A DNA stretch of 64,000 nt from an uncultured Aeromonadaceae bacterium (GCA_945957385.1 CAMFKP010000004.1:1-64000); one strand, 5' to 3'; shown: positions 28,351 through 37,668, counted from the stretch's first letter. Translations and numbers: made by a program. Notes: a model not told the origin generated them from the letters alone.

Positions 28351-28932
28351 ATGTCACTCTCGCTGGCCATGTACTTCACGGCGGAACAGTTGTTCCGAGT
28401 AGCGCAATCCCCCTCACGCCACTGTGTGGAACCGCTAAATATCAGACAATGCGATGCCATCGCCACGCAATGCGCGTCCCCATCAGCAGAGCCATTGCTG
28501 GCTGATTTCGCCAACCGATGCGGGAAAAAAGGGTTAATACGTCCTCTCACGGTTCACACCGGGACACTCCCAAAGGCGGCGGTGGAAGATTGGAAGTTAT
28601 TTGGCACCGAGGCAAGCCAGCCGCAGATGATCGACGCCTCGCAACTACAGAGCTTTGCCGATTGGCACGCCGACACGTTGCCACAGTGGTTAATCGTACC
28701 GGCCCCGTTATTTGCAGTAGCAAAAGGGCTCGTCAATATATACAAACTGGACCCCTACCTGGCGCGCCACTATTTACGTCAGCTCCACCCTCTGCTCGCC
28801 GTCCTGACGCCCCATGATATCGACACCCTGCTGTGGGCCAAAATGGCCCCTTCTTCCAACCACCTCAGTGCGAATCAGCACCGGTTCTGTCAATTTGAGA
28901 AAAAAATAGTCCGCCAATACGACGCGCATTGA
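28351..28932 (+). CDS. Unrecognised protein divergent from the XRE regulator
   Basis: 193 residues from ATG 28351. The GGAG at 28335-28338 is rather far away, and an in-frame TTG at 28333 is a weaker alternative. I recognise no family. There is no signal peptide or clear membrane segment. It contains several Cys in the first third (SRHCVEPLN, RQCDAIATQC, FANRCGKKG) and a hydrophobic, probably helical middle (WLIVPAPLFAVAKGLVNIYK). The Cys spacing might bind a metal or form disulfides; this is inference. It stands alone between the palindrome and ompA. Confidence 0.6.
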   Translation: MSLSLAMYFTAEQLFRVAQSPSRHCVEPLNIRQCDAIATQCASPSAEPLLADFANRCGKKGLIRPLTVHTGTLPKAAVEDWKLFGTEASQPQMIDASQLQSFADWHADTLPQWLIVPAPLFAVAKGLVNIYKLDPYLARHYLRQLHPLLAVLTPHDIDTLLWAKMAPSSNHLSANQHRFCQFEKKIVRQYDAH

Positions 28933-29036
28933 TCGCGCTGGTCAGGAATCATCCAGATGAAAAGCCAGCGCTTTCAAATTAACCACAGATCCCGCTTATC
29001 TCGATAAAGTTGTTGTTTTTTAAGCTATTGGGGGGA

Positions 29037-29065
29037 TTGGCAGCGTAAGGGTCTCGGCTCATAAT
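29037..29065 (+). promoter_or_regulatory. Sigma-70 promoter of ompA
   Basis: TTGGCA (29037-29042), 17 bases, CATAAT (29060-29065): five of six matches in each box. The leader to the ATG would be about 50 bases, ending in a GGAG ribosome site. Confidence 0.65.
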
Positions 29066-29121
29066 ATGACGCGCATCACAATCCCGTACCTAAACGGGCT
29101 ATTCCATACTTGGAGATAACA

Positions 29122-30162
29122 ATGAAATCGACAGTGGCTTCATCCCTCGTTGCCAGCCTGGTTGCTGGTCTGATGTTCAGTGCTTCCGCTCAAGCTAACG
29201 ATGCTCAAGGCGCATTTGTTGGCGCCGGCGCTGGTTGGTCCCAGTACCGTGATCTGAATGATATCGCCAGCTCAGGTGTTAATCGCGATGCCACCTCCAG
29301 CCGTCTGCTGGGTGGGTACACCTTCAATCAATACCTCAGCCTGGAAGCAGGTTATGACTGGTTAGGTCATGCCAAGGCCGGCGGCGATACCTATCGTATC
29401 GATGGTTGGACGCTGTCTGCGCTGCCACGCTACCCGCTGACCAAGTCCATCTCCCTGCTGGGTGAATTGGGCCTGATGCGCGACTTCACCACTAATGATG
29501 CCCGTGACACCAAGGCTCATGGCTATTCTCCGGTCTTTGGTATCGGCGCTGCTTACCGTGTAAACGATGCGCTGGATCTGCAAGCCCGCTATCGCATCGT
29601 CGATGATGCTGGCCGCGGCGCAACCGGCAACACTGATGTCAACAACCTCGGTCTGGAAGTGGTCTACTACCCAACCCGTAGCAGTGCGCCTGCTGCCGTA
29701 GCCGCACCAGCGCCTGTTGTCGAGCCGGCTCCGGCCCCTGCTCCGCAGGAAGTGGTTGAAACCAAACGTTTCACCCTGACCTCTGATGTCCTGTTTGACT
29801 TCGGCAAGGCAACCCTGAAGCCAGCTGGCCAAGCTGCCTTGACCAAGCTGTACAACGAAATCAGCACCCTGGATATGAAGGATCATCAAACCGTCGTCTT
29901 CGGTTATACCGATCGCATCGGTAGCGATGCCGCTAACCTGAAGCTGTCACAACAACGCGCTGAGTCCGTTGTTAACTTCCTCAAGGCCAAGGGTATCGCT
30001 GGCAACCGCATCACGGCGACAGGTCGTGGTGAAGCCAATCCGGTGACCGGCACCAGCTGCAACGGTATCAAGAACCGCAAGAACCTGATCGCTTGCCTGG
30101 CAGCCGACCGTCGTGTTGAAATTGAAGTCAAGGGCATCAAGGAAGTTGTAGTTCAGAAGTAA
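29122..30162 (+). CDS. ompA: OmpA-family outer-membrane porin
   Basis: 346 residues. The signal peptide runs about 1-23 (ASLVAGLMFSASAQA then ND). An eight-stranded beta-barrel domain (about 24-185) has alternating aromatic strands such as AFVGAGAGWSQYRDL and LSLEAGYDWLGHAK. A Pro/Ala hinge (VAAPAPVVEPAPAPAPQ) leads to the peptidoglycan-binding OmpA C domain with GYTDRIGSDAANLKLSQQRA and the paired Cys loop TSCNGIKNRKNLIACLAADR. It links outer membrane and cell wall. The ATG at 29122 is set by GGAG and the signal. A strong promoter and terminator frame it; codon use looks highly expressed. Confidence 0.95.
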   Translation: MKSTVASSLVASLVAGLMFSASAQANDAQGAFVGAGAGWSQYRDLNDIASSGVNRDATSSRLLGGYTFNQYLSLEAGYDWLGHAKAGGDTYRIDGWTLSALPRYPLTKSISLLGELGLMRDFTTNDARDTKAHGYSPVFGIGAAYRVNDALDLQARYRIVDDAGRGATGNTDVNNLGLEVVYYPTRSSAPAAVAAPAPVVEPAPAPAPQEVVETKRFTLTSDVLFDFGKATLKPAGQAALTKLYNEISTLDMKDHQTVVFGYTDRIGSDAANLKLSQQRAESVVNFLKAKGIAGNRITATGRGEANPVTGTSCNGIKNRKNLIACLAADRRVEIEVKGIKEVVVQK

Positions 30163-30185
30163 CTGCACTTTTGTCGACCTCTCTG

Positions 30186-30217
30186 GACGCCCGCTTAGTC
30201 GGGCGTCTTGTTTTTTA
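30186..30217 (+). terminator. Intrinsic terminator of ompA
   Basis: GACGCCCG (30186-30193) pairs with CGGGCGTC (30200-30207), loop CTTAGT, followed by TTGTTTTTT. Confidence 0.92.
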
Positions 30218-30235
30218 TCAAGAAGCTATGGAGTC

Positions 30236-30484
30236 ATGATGGAAAAACAAGCGATCACCGCAACCGAACTGCTTATCCTGGCTAACAAGATGCTGCGCGA
30301 GCATGAAGACTATATGTCCGGCATCGAGGCCAGCTCGGTGGAGCAACAGAACGGGATCCTGATCTTTAAGGGAGAGTTCTTCTTTGATGAGCAAGGATTG
30401 CCCTCGCCAAAAACCATGATGGTCTTCAATCTGTTTAAATATCTGGCGCAGACCCTTTCCGGCCAATACCGTCTCATTGATTGA
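30236..30484 (+). CDS. yciN: YciN-family protein (DUF2498)
   Basis: 82 residues. The pattern ILANKMLREHEDYMSGIEAS, NGILIFKGEFFFDEQGLP and the final VFNLFKYLAQTLSGQYRLID follow E. coli YciN closely. The family function is unknown; proteins are small, acidic and cytoplasmic. ATG 30236 is preceded by GGAG (an adjacent ATG at 30239 is equally possible). It sits between ompA and yffB, 70 bases before the latter. Confidence 0.9.
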   Translation: MMEKQAITATELLILANKMLREHEDYMSGIEASSVEQQNGILIFKGEFFFDEQGLPSPKTMMVFNLFKYLAQTLSGQYRLID

Positions 30485-30554
30485 TGGTTATCTTGCCTCC
30501 ATCGCCAGTGGATGACAGAATCCCCGCCTCAGCCAAATGTTGTGAAGTTGTAAC

Positions 30555-30902
30555 ATGACGACCATCGTTTACGGTATTCGCAACTGCGATACCATCAAAA
30601 AAACCCTTGTATGGCTCAATGAGCATGATGTGGCGCACCAGTTCCATGACTACCGCCGCGACGGCATAGACGCCGCATGGCTGGCGCTAGTCGAACAGCA
30701 TCTGGGCTGGGAAACCATGCTCAATCGGCGTGGTACCACCTGGCGGGCGCTGGCTGACACAGTCAAGACCAACATCAGCAAAGAGAGCGCCCTGGCGCTG
30801 ATGTTAGAACAACCGGCCATCATCCGGCGCCCCCTGATTGCCCACAATGATCGCTGGCTAGTCGGCTTTAACCCTGACGAGCTCTCCTCTGTATTACTCT
30901 GA
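30555..30902 (+). CDS. yffB: ArsC/Spx-like protein YffB
   Basis: 115 residues with the thioredoxin-like ArsC fold: MTTIVYGIRNCDTIKKTLVW carries the single N-terminal Cys, then FHDYRRDGIDAAWL and the cis-Pro stretch QPAIIRRPLIAHNDRWLVGF. It lacks the Arg triad expected of true arsenate reductases; family members such as YffB are thought to act with glutathione. Its position directly before dapE (21-base gap) is the same as in E. coli, so it is probably cotranscribed with dapE. Confidence 0.88.
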   Translation: MTTIVYGIRNCDTIKKTLVWLNEHDVAHQFHDYRRDGIDAAWLALVEQHLGWETMLNRRGTTWRALADTVKTNISKESALALMLEQPAIIRRPLIAHNDRWLVGFNPDELSSVLL

Positions 30903-32057
<1,155 letters not shown>

Positions 32058-32061
32058 GCTC

Positions 32062-32748
32062 ATGTCGCTGAGTGCCGCCCAATGGCTGGGAGTGGATGAA
32101 AGCCATCTGGTCTGTGTGCCAGACAATCCACCACATCGGCTGACCATGGCCACCGCCCAGGCGTTTGTCCGCCTGCAGCAAGCAGCGGCCAGTGACGGGA
32201 TCCAGCTGGCCATTGCCTCGTCATACCGCAATTTTGCGCGGCAGCTGCTGATCTGGAATGGCAAATATCTGGGTCAGCGCCGAGTACACGACGATGCCGG
32301 GAATACGCTGGAGATGTCTCAGCTGACCACCACGCAAAAACTGGCCGCCATCATGCGCTTCAGCGCCCTCCCCGGAACCAGTCGCCACCATTGGGGAACC
32401 GATCTGGACGTTTATGCGCCGGATCGGTTACCCGCCGGTCAAGCTTTACAATTGGAGCCATGGGAATATGCAACAACTGGTTATTTTGCACCGCTGACGG
32501 CCTGGCTGGATAATAATCTGCAACGGTTTGGTTTCTTCCGCCCCTTTACAACAGGCCAGGCGGTCGCAGCCGAACCCTGGCATATCAGTTTTCAAGAAGA
32601 AGCGACAACAATCATTGCCAATCTGGATTATTCAGCATTGCAACAGCAGTTAGAAAATAGTTCCATTGCAGGCAAAGAAGATATTTTGGAGCAATTGTCC
32701 GTGCTGTGGCAGCGTTATGTTATGAGTCACACTGACGATATTTCCTGA
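32062..32748 (+). CDS. M15-family (VanY-type) D-Ala-D-Ala carboxypeptidase-like protein
   Basis: 228 residues. The peptidase M15 zinc motifs are present: SSYRNFARQ, SRHHWGTDLDVYAPD (His and Asp ligands) and AAEPWHISF (catalytic Glu, third His). No signal peptide is visible, so a cytoplasmic location or unusual export must be assumed; LdcA-like recycling of peptidoglycan is possible. It starts four bases after dapE, so cotranslation with a diaminopimelate gene is likely, which fits a role with DAP-containing peptides. That link is inference. Confidence 0.87.
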   Translation: MSLSAAQWLGVDESHLVCVPDNPPHRLTMATAQAFVRLQQAAASDGIQLAIASSYRNFARQLLIWNGKYLGQRRVHDDAGNTLEMSQLTTTQKLAAIMRFSALPGTSRHHWGTDLDVYAPDRLPAGQALQLEPWEYATTGYFAPLTAWLDNNLQRFGFFRPFTTGQAVAAEPWHISFQEEATTIIANLDYSALQQQLENSSIAGKEDILEQLSVLWQRYVMSHTDDIS

Positions 32749-32781
32749 TCATCCGACTGAAATAGAAAGACGGAGAAAAAC

Positions 32782-33027
32782 ATGTGGTTATGGTTGGTTA
32801 TTGCACTGCCGGTAATATTATTGATTGGTTTGCTGCTCAATGCCGTGCGCGATATGAAACGCCTGGAAAAAGAGCTACCCAAATACCGTGATAAAGTGCG
32901 TCGCCTGGTTGATGATGACGAAGATGATGATCATTGGTTAAATCGACCAACCGCTCCCTGTCAGGCGCCAAAGAAGAAAACCGAGATCAATAATAGTGGC
33001 GAGAATAGCCAGAATTCTGGTCAATAA
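32782..33027 (+). CDS. ypfN: YpfN-family small membrane protein
   Basis: 81 residues with one N-terminal membrane helix (MWLWLVIALPVILLIGLLLN) and then a charged tail with an Asp-rich stretch (DDDEDDDHW), like YpfN of E. coli, which also lies downstream of dapE. Function is unknown. ATG 32782 has AGACGGAG upstream. It is the last gene of the yffB-dapE run and is followed by a terminator. Confidence 0.83.
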   Translation: MWLWLVIALPVILLIGLLLNAVRDMKRLEKELPKYRDKVRRLVDDDEDDDHWLNRPTAPCQAPKKKTEINNSGENSQNSGQ

Positions 33028-33086
33028 CGAATTTAAGTCCTCCCGACACTATTTCAAATAATACATCGCTAATTCAATGCAAAATA

Positions 33087-33113
33087 AAACGGCGCCAGAT
33101 GCGCCGTTTTTTT
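33087..33113 (+). terminator. Intrinsic terminator after ypfN
   Basis: AAACGGCGC (33087-33095) pairs with GCGCCGTTT (33101-33109), loop CAGAT, with a T-tract through 33113. Confidence 0.92.
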
Positions 33114-33152
33114 ATTTATTTATTGAAGCAAACGTTTGTGTGCCGAAGCTAA

Positions 33153-33866
33153 TTAATCGAGCTTGACGCCCAGACGGTGTGCCACTTCTTCATAGGCTTC
33201 AACGACACCACCCAGCCCCTGACGGAAGCGGTCCTTATCCAGCTTCTGACGGGTTTCCTTATCCCACAGACGGCAGCCATCCGGCGAGAATTCGTCACCC
33301 AGTACCACCTGGCCTTCAAATACACCGAATTCCAGCTTGTAATCGACAAGGATCAAGCCAGCGGCATCAAACATCGCCTTGAGCACATCGTTCACCTTGA
33401 AGGTCAGTTCCTTCATCTTGGCAACTTGTTCGTCAGTCGCCCAGCCAAACGAGCGGATGTGATAGTCGTTGACCATGGGGTCGTGCAGCGGATCGTTCTT
33501 CAGGAAGAATTCGAATGTTGGCGGATTGAGCTCCATCCCTTCCTGTACACCCAGACGACGGCAGATTGAGCCCGCGGTGACGTTGCGTACGACACACTCC
33601 ACCGGAATCATCTCCAGCTTCTTGACCAGCGCTTCGTTATCAGACAACAGGCGATCCATCTGGGTCGGCACACCGGCTTCTTCCAGCTTGGTCATGATGA
33701 AGTGGTTGAACTTGTTGTTGACCATGCCCTTGCGGTCCAGCTGCTCAACTTTCTGACCATCAAAAGCTGACGTATCGTTGCGGAACAGCAGGACGAGACG
33801 CGACGGATCGTCAGTGGTGTACACGGATTTGGCCTTGCCACGATACAGTTCGGCTTTCTTTTCCAT
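33153..33866 (-). CDS. purC: PurC, SAICAR synthase
   Basis: 237 residues (E. coli 237). Joins aspartate to CAIR with ATP in purine synthesis. It begins [20 protein letters not shown], with the nucleotide-binding stretch [16 protein letters not shown], then [15 protein letters not shown] and the C-terminal LVDYKLEFG and [12 protein letters not shown] motifs. It follows bamC with about 64 bases between that include a hairpin. dapA-bamC-purC is a conserved gammaproteobacterial order, so it is probably transcribed partly from the dapA promoter. Confidence 0.97.
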   Translation of the reverse strand: MEKKAELYRGKAKSVYTTDDPSRLVLLFRNDTSAFDGQKVEQLDRKGMVNNKFNHFIMTKLEEAGVPTQMDRLLSDNEALVKKLEMIPVECVVRNVTAGSICRRLGVQEGMELNPPTFEFFLKNDPLHDPMVNDYHIRSFGWATDEQVAKMKELTFKVNDVLKAMFDAAGLILVDYKLEFGVFEGQVVLGDEFSPDGCRLWDKETRQKLDKDRFRQGLGGVVEAYEEVAHRLGVKLD

Positions 33867-33904
33867 TTAGAGCTCACTCCAGTGTGGTGTTAACGGACAT
33901 AACA

Positions 33905-33927
33905 CAAAGGGGCCACGGGCCCCTTTG
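33905..33927 (-). terminator. Hairpin between bamC and purC
   Basis: CAAAGGGGCC (33905-33914) pairs with GGCCCCTTTG (33918-33927), a 10-bp stem with a 3-base loop just after the bamC stop. The tail on the minus strand is TGTTATG, not a full U-tract, so it may only partly attenuate read-through into purC. Confidence 0.55.
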
Positions 33928-33930
33928 CGA

Positions 33931-35052
33931 TTACTTCTTGATCACTGCGGTCTGCTGGCGACTGAACGCCTTGGACAGACCGAGGAACATCTTGCTGACA
34001 ACAGAAGACGGTACCGGCTTCTTGTTCTCGTCAAACAGCGTGATTGAGGTCTTGCCTTTATATTCACCAAATTGCAGGCGATAGGTGCCGGAATCTAGCC
34101 CGAACGGTTCGAGATCCTTGGCCTTCCAGAAATCACTATTCGGCTCATCATAATCAACTTCGATCAGTCCCTTGGACTGGGTCTTGCTGTTGATTTCAAA
34201 GTTCAGTTGCGGCAGCAACGCAATCACCCGATCCCAAGTGGTTTCGAAGGAGGCGTCAACCAACCAGGCCGTCAGGCCATTATCATCGACACCCAACGTC
34301 ATCTGCAGGCGGTTAGTGTCCTTGCTCACCACGCCAGCACGCAGTTGCTTGTCATAATCAACGGCGACCTGGTTCAGCATCAAGGCGGAATAACGCTGCT
34401 GGTCAAACGTAGTGAGCGCCGGCATATCATCACCATTGATCCCATATTCATGGTTCAAAAGTTGTGCAGTCAGACCGGTGCGATGGCGTTCCTTGTCACT
34501 TTTGATGATGAAGCGGTAGCGCTGATGCACCTGAACGTCATCATTGTCATCGGACTGTTCAGTCCATGGCTCCAGACGGGAATTAGCATAAAACCAGCCG
34601 GTATCCAGGCTGCGGTTGGCAATGTTCATATCATCGATGGCGACACCACGCCGCCGCAGGAAAGCAATCACTTCATTCCAGATATCATTGTCGATCTGCT
34701 GCGTGACACTGCGGGCGGTAAACCAGAGGGTGGAGCCATTGCCATCACTCTCGGCACGACTTCCCGGAACCAGAGTGAATACCTGAACCGGGGTACGGAT
34801 ATCGACATCGGCGCCTAACGGGCTATTAGGAACACCCGCCGCCAACGCTGGAACGCGATAGTCGGTCAGCAATCCTGGTGAACTGAGCTCAGCGGGAACC
34901 ACCAGCGGCTTATTGACCGTCTTGGTATCGAGATAGTTGAAATCACCATCGGCCTGGCGGAGATCCATCTTCGATGAGCAGCCCGCCATCAGAAAACTGA
35001 AAACACCGCCGAGAAGAACAACAGAAAATCGGGTGGTTGGTTGTTTATGCAC
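33931..35052 (-). CDS. bamC: BamC (NlpB), lipoprotein of the outer-membrane assembly machine
   Basis: 373 residues. The lipoprotein signal ends in the lipobox LMAGC near residue 25. The unstructured N-terminal region that binds BamD is seen as SSKMDLRQADGDFNYLDTK. Two helix-grip domains follow (roughly 100-215 and 230-345). BamC is a non-essential member of the BamABCDE complex that folds beta-barrel proteins. The start overlaps the end of dapA by eight bases, the same arrangement as dapA-nlpB in E. coli, so translation is coupled. Confidence 0.94.
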   Translation of the reverse strand: MHKQPTTRFSVVLLGGVFSFLMAGCSSKMDLRQADGDFNYLDTKTVNKPLVVPAELSSPGLLTDYRVPALAAGVPNSPLGADVDIRTPVQVFTLVPGSRAESDGNGSTLWFTARSVTQQIDNDIWNEVIAFLRRRGVAIDDMNIANRSLDTGWFYANSRLEPWTEQSDDNDDVQVHQRYRFIIKSDKERHRTGLTAQLLNHEYGINGDDMPALTTFDQQRYSALMLNQVAVDYDKQLRAGVVSKDTNRLQMTLGVDDNGLTAWLVDASFETTWDRVIALLPQLNFEINSKTQSKGLIEVDYDEPNSDFWKAKDLEPFGLDSGTYRLQFGEYKGKTSITLFDENKKPVPSSVVSKMFLGLSKAFSRQQTAVIKK

Positions 35053-35932
35053 GCTTGATTAACTCCGCTCGGGTCAGTGCCTGCTCCATCGCCATGGCAC
35101 CATCGGTGCTCAGGGGGGTTAGCGGCAAACGTAACCCGGAATTGGCTATCAAGCCCAGTCGGGCACAGGCCCACTTGACCGGGATTGGATTCGATTCAAT
35201 AAACAGCGTCCTGTGTACCGGCATCAACTGTTCGTTCAGCGCCAGTGCCGCATCGCGTTCACCGGCCAACGCCAGACGGCATAACTGCGCCATCTCTGCG
35301 GCCGCCACATTGGTGGTTACAGAGATCACGCCATTGCCCCCACGCAACATGAAATCGCAGGCAGAGGCATCATCGCCACTGTAGAGGGCAAACTCAGCCC
35401 CACACAGGTCGCGCAAAGTGGTCACACGCGCCACATCCCCTGTCGCTTCCTTGATACCACAGATACCAAACTGCTGCGCCAGACGCGCGACGGTGGCCGG
35501 TTGCAGATCGCAGCCGGTACGACCCGGGACATTATAGAGAATTTGTGGCAGACCACTAGCCTCGCCAATCGCGGCATAGTGGCGATACAGGCCTTCTTGC
35601 GTAGGTTTGTTGTAATACGGGGTAACGGAGAGCCCCCATTGGATCCCCAGTACTTTCAGTTCACGCGCCAGCTCAATGGCATGACGGGTGTTATTGCTGC
35701 CACACCCTGCCAGCACCGGGATACGACCGGCAGCCTGCTCCAGCGTAGCGCTGACCACGGCCAGATGTTCGGACATCGACAAGGTGGCCGACTCACCGGT
35801 TGTGCCCACGACCACCAATCCCGCCGTACCCGCTAAGATGTGGTACTCGACCAAACGTTGCAATGAGGAAAAATCCACCTCCCCCTGCTCGTCCATGGGG
35901 GTGATGAGGGCAACGAGACTACCGCTTAACAT
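35045..35932 (-). CDS. dapA: DapA, 4-hydroxy-tetrahydrodipicolinate synthase
   Basis: 295 residues (E. coli 292). Condenses pyruvate with aspartate semialdehyde, the first committed step of lysine/DAP synthesis, usually inhibited by lysine. The TIM-barrel markers are GTTGESATLS, NVPGRTGCDL (catalytic Tyr nearby) and GIKEATGD with the Schiff-base Lys. ATG 35932 has GGAG nine bases upstream. It is the first gene of dapA-bamC-purC and is divergent from gcvR, as in E. coli. Confidence 0.97.
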   Translation of the reverse strand: MLSGSLVALITPMDEQGEVDFSSLQRLVEYHILAGTAGLVVVGTTGESATLSMSEHLAVVSATLEQAAGRIPVLAGCGSNNTRHAIELARELKVLGIQWGLSVTPYYNKPTQEGLYRHYAAIGEASGLPQILYNVPGRTGCDLQPATVARLAQQFGICGIKEATGDVARVTTLRDLCGAEFALYSGDDASACDFMLRGGNGVISVTTNVAAAEMAQLCRLALAGERDAALALNEQLMPVHRTLFIESNPIPVKWACARLGLIANSGLRLPLTPLSTDGAMAMEQALTRAELIKRA

Positions 35933-36059
35933 GAATCTGAACTCCGCTTTGGCGAGGCCGCTATGGTAAGGCCGGACCCCGGCAATTACAAGGGAAGGCA
36001 GTAGACCGGCTGACAGTCTGTGCTACCATCGCTCGATGGGCAATAGCCGGAAATGTCTC

Positions 36060-36602
36060 ATGATTCATTATCTTGTGGTCACCGCACTCGGTAGCGACCG
36101 GGCGGGTATCGTCAACAAGGTCACCCACCATATCAGCGAGTGTGGTTGTAACATTGTCGACTCGCGCCTCGCCATTCTCGGCAGTGAATTTACCTTCACC
36201 ATGCTGCTGTCGGGCGACTGGAATGCGTTGACACGCGTGGAATCGACGCTGCCGCTAAAAAGCCATGAGCTTGAGCTGGTCACCTTAATGAAACGCACAC
36301 GCCCGCATCAAGTCACCGAATATCCATGGCGTGCACAGGCAGAATTATTGATCCGCGACCAGCCCGGGATCGTAAGTCAGTGCACCGGTTTCTTCAGCCG
36401 CCAGGGGTGGGATCTCCATGCCCTGCGCTCGGAAACCTTAGTGATGGCGCCCCATGACATGCTGCGCGCCCGATTTGAGTTGCAGTTGCCGCAAAGCGAT
36501 AACGAATCGATATTGGCGGCCCAATTTGCTGACTTTTGCCAGCAGCTGGGTGCCGAACAGCATGAGTTCTCCATCCTGCACAAGCCCGGAGGTATCAAAT
36601 GA
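36060..36602 (+). CDS. gcvR: GcvR, glycine cleavage system regulator
   Basis: 180 residues with two ACT domains: the first at HYLVVTALGSDRAGIVNKVT, the second at QAELLIRDQPGIVSQCTGFF. GcvR binds GcvA and represses gcvTHP when glycine is low. The start at 36060 (MIHYLVVTALG) has GGAAA upstream; the frame is open to 36036. Its stop overlaps the bcp start in ATGA, so the pair is translationally coupled, as in other gammaproteobacteria. gcvA itself is not in the window. Confidence 0.92.
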   Translation: MIHYLVVTALGSDRAGIVNKVTHHISECGCNIVDSRLAILGSEFTFTMLLSGDWNALTRVESTLPLKSHELELVTLMKRTRPHQVTEYPWRAQAELLIRDQPGIVSQCTGFFSRQGWDLHALRSETLVMAPHDMLRARFELQLPQSDNESILAAQFADFCQQLGAEQHEFSILHKPGGIK

Positions 36603-37066
36603 ACCGCTTGACAGCCGGCCAACCGGCTCCCGACTTTACGTTGCTGGACCAAAACAGCAATGCCGTCACGCTCTCCGCCCTGCGCGGCCAAAAAGTGCTG
36701 ATCTACTTTTACCCCAAGGCGTCGACTCCCGGCTGTACGACCCAGGCCTGCGGTTTACGTGATACCGACGCCGACTTTGCCGCGCTGAACACCCGCGTGC
36801 TCGGCATCAGTCCGGACGCACCGGCCAAATTGAAGAAGTTCGAGGATAAACAGCAGCTGAATTTCACGTTGCTGGCCGATGAAACTCATCAGGTTGCCGA
36901 CGCCTTCGGTGTCTGGGGCCCGAAAAAATTCATGGGCAAGAGCTTCGATGGTATCCATCGCATCAGCTTTTTGATCGACGAGCACGGCGTCATCCAGCAC
37001 GTATTCGATGATTTCAAGACCAGCAATCACCATGATGTGGTGCTGGCGTACCTCAAATCCGCATAG
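36599..37066 (+). CDS. bcp: Bcp, thiol peroxidase of the BCP/PrxQ type
   Basis: 155 residues. The thioredoxin-fold peroxiredoxin has the active site KASTPGCTTQACGLRD, with the peroxidatic Cys in PGCT and the resolving Cys five residues later, the atypical 2-Cys PrxQ arrangement. It reduces hydroperoxides with thioredoxin in the cytoplasm. It starts inside the gcvR stop codon and ends at a strong hairpin terminator. Confidence 0.95.
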   Translation: MNRLTAGQPAPDFTLLDQNSNAVTLSALRGQKVLIYFYPKASTPGCTTQACGLRDTDADFAALNTRVLGISPDAPAKLKKFEDKQQLNFTLLADETHQVADAFGVWGPKKFMGKSFDGIHRISFLIDEHGVIQHVFDDFKTSNHHDVVLAYLKSA

Positions 37067-37073
37067 CGTACAG

Positions 37074-37105
37074 CGTCAACGGGGTCCAGGCCCCGTTGAC
37101 GTTTT
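37074..37105 (+). terminator. Intrinsic terminator of gcvR-bcp
   Basis: CGTCAACGGGG (37074-37084) pairs with CCCCGTTGACG (37091-37101), loop TCCAGG, then TTTT. Confidence 0.92.
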
Positions 37106-37167
37106 CTCTGCCGGCCGGCGTGCGCAAGCCGCCGGCTTCTCAGCACGATTGCACGTCATCCTGTGGC

Positions 37168-37196
37168 TTGTCGCCAGCGTGCTATCGGCGAATAAT
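37168..37196 (+). promoter_or_regulatory. Candidate promoter of the MerR-type gene
   Basis: TTGTCG (37168-37173), 17 bases, AATAAT (37191-37196), ending 35 bases before the MerR-type start codon. Confidence 0.4.
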
Positions 37197-37231
37197 TCCA
37201 CCCTCTACCTCTGCTTGCGGCGCACCGGGTT

Positions 37232-37606
37232 ATGAACATCTCCGCTTTTTCACGTTTGACGGGTCTGTCGATCCATACGCTGCGTTACTACGAGCAGTTA
37301 GGCTTGATCGACAATATTCCGCGCAATGCCAGTGGCCACCGCCAGTATCGTCCTGCCGACGCGGAATGGGTCTGCTTTATCGGTCGTCTGAAACACACCG
37401 GCATGCCGCTGGCACAGATCGTCGACTACGCCAGATTACGCGCCAGAGGTGACGGCACACTGGCCGAACGCCATCAACTGCTGTGCCAGCACCGCGATGC
37501 CTTGCAGCAACGCCTGGCAGAAGAGCAGGCCCATTTACAGGCGCTGGAGAACAAACTCGCCCATTACCAGCAACAGCTGCAGCAACGGCATGAAAAAAGT
37601 GCTTGA
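37232..37606 (+). CDS. MerR-family regulator (AdhR/NmlR-like)
   Basis: 124 residues. The winged HTH lies at about 1-70 (NISAFSRLTGLSIHTLRYYE, then NASGHRQYRPADAEWVCFIG), followed by a long dimerisation coiled coil rich in Gln and Leu (about 75-120). There is no C-terminal ligand domain, as in AdhR/NmlR redox or aldehyde sensors. In remembered AdhR-type proteins a Cys lies in the FIxCL position; here that place is Arg 52 (FIGRLKHTGM), while Cys 48 is nearby. Its stop overlaps the -35 box of a MerR-type promoter for the next gene, so it most likely controls that gene. The ribosome site is weak. Confidence 0.88.
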   Translation: MNISAFSRLTGLSIHTLRYYEQLGLIDNIPRNASGHRQYRPADAEWVCFIGRLKHTGMPLAQIVDYARLRARGDGTLAERHQLLCQHRDALQQRLAEEQAHLQALENKLAHYQQQLQQRHEKSA

Positions 37607-37633
37607 CCTCGAGTTAACTCGAGGTCCTAGCCT
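37603..37633 (+). promoter_or_regulatory. MerR-type promoter with 22-bp palindromic operator
   Basis: TTGACC (37603-37608) and TAGCCT (37628-37633) are separated by 19 bases, the overlong spacer typical of MerR-activated promoters. The spacer contains most of the perfect 22-bp palindrome at 37605-37626 (arms GACCTCGAGTT and AACTCGAGGTC). It resembles GAGTTAACTC-type operators of AdhR/NmlR regulators. Confidence 0.85.
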
Positions 37634-37668
37634 GAGTGCGAACCCTAACGCCACACAGGAGCACGTTT

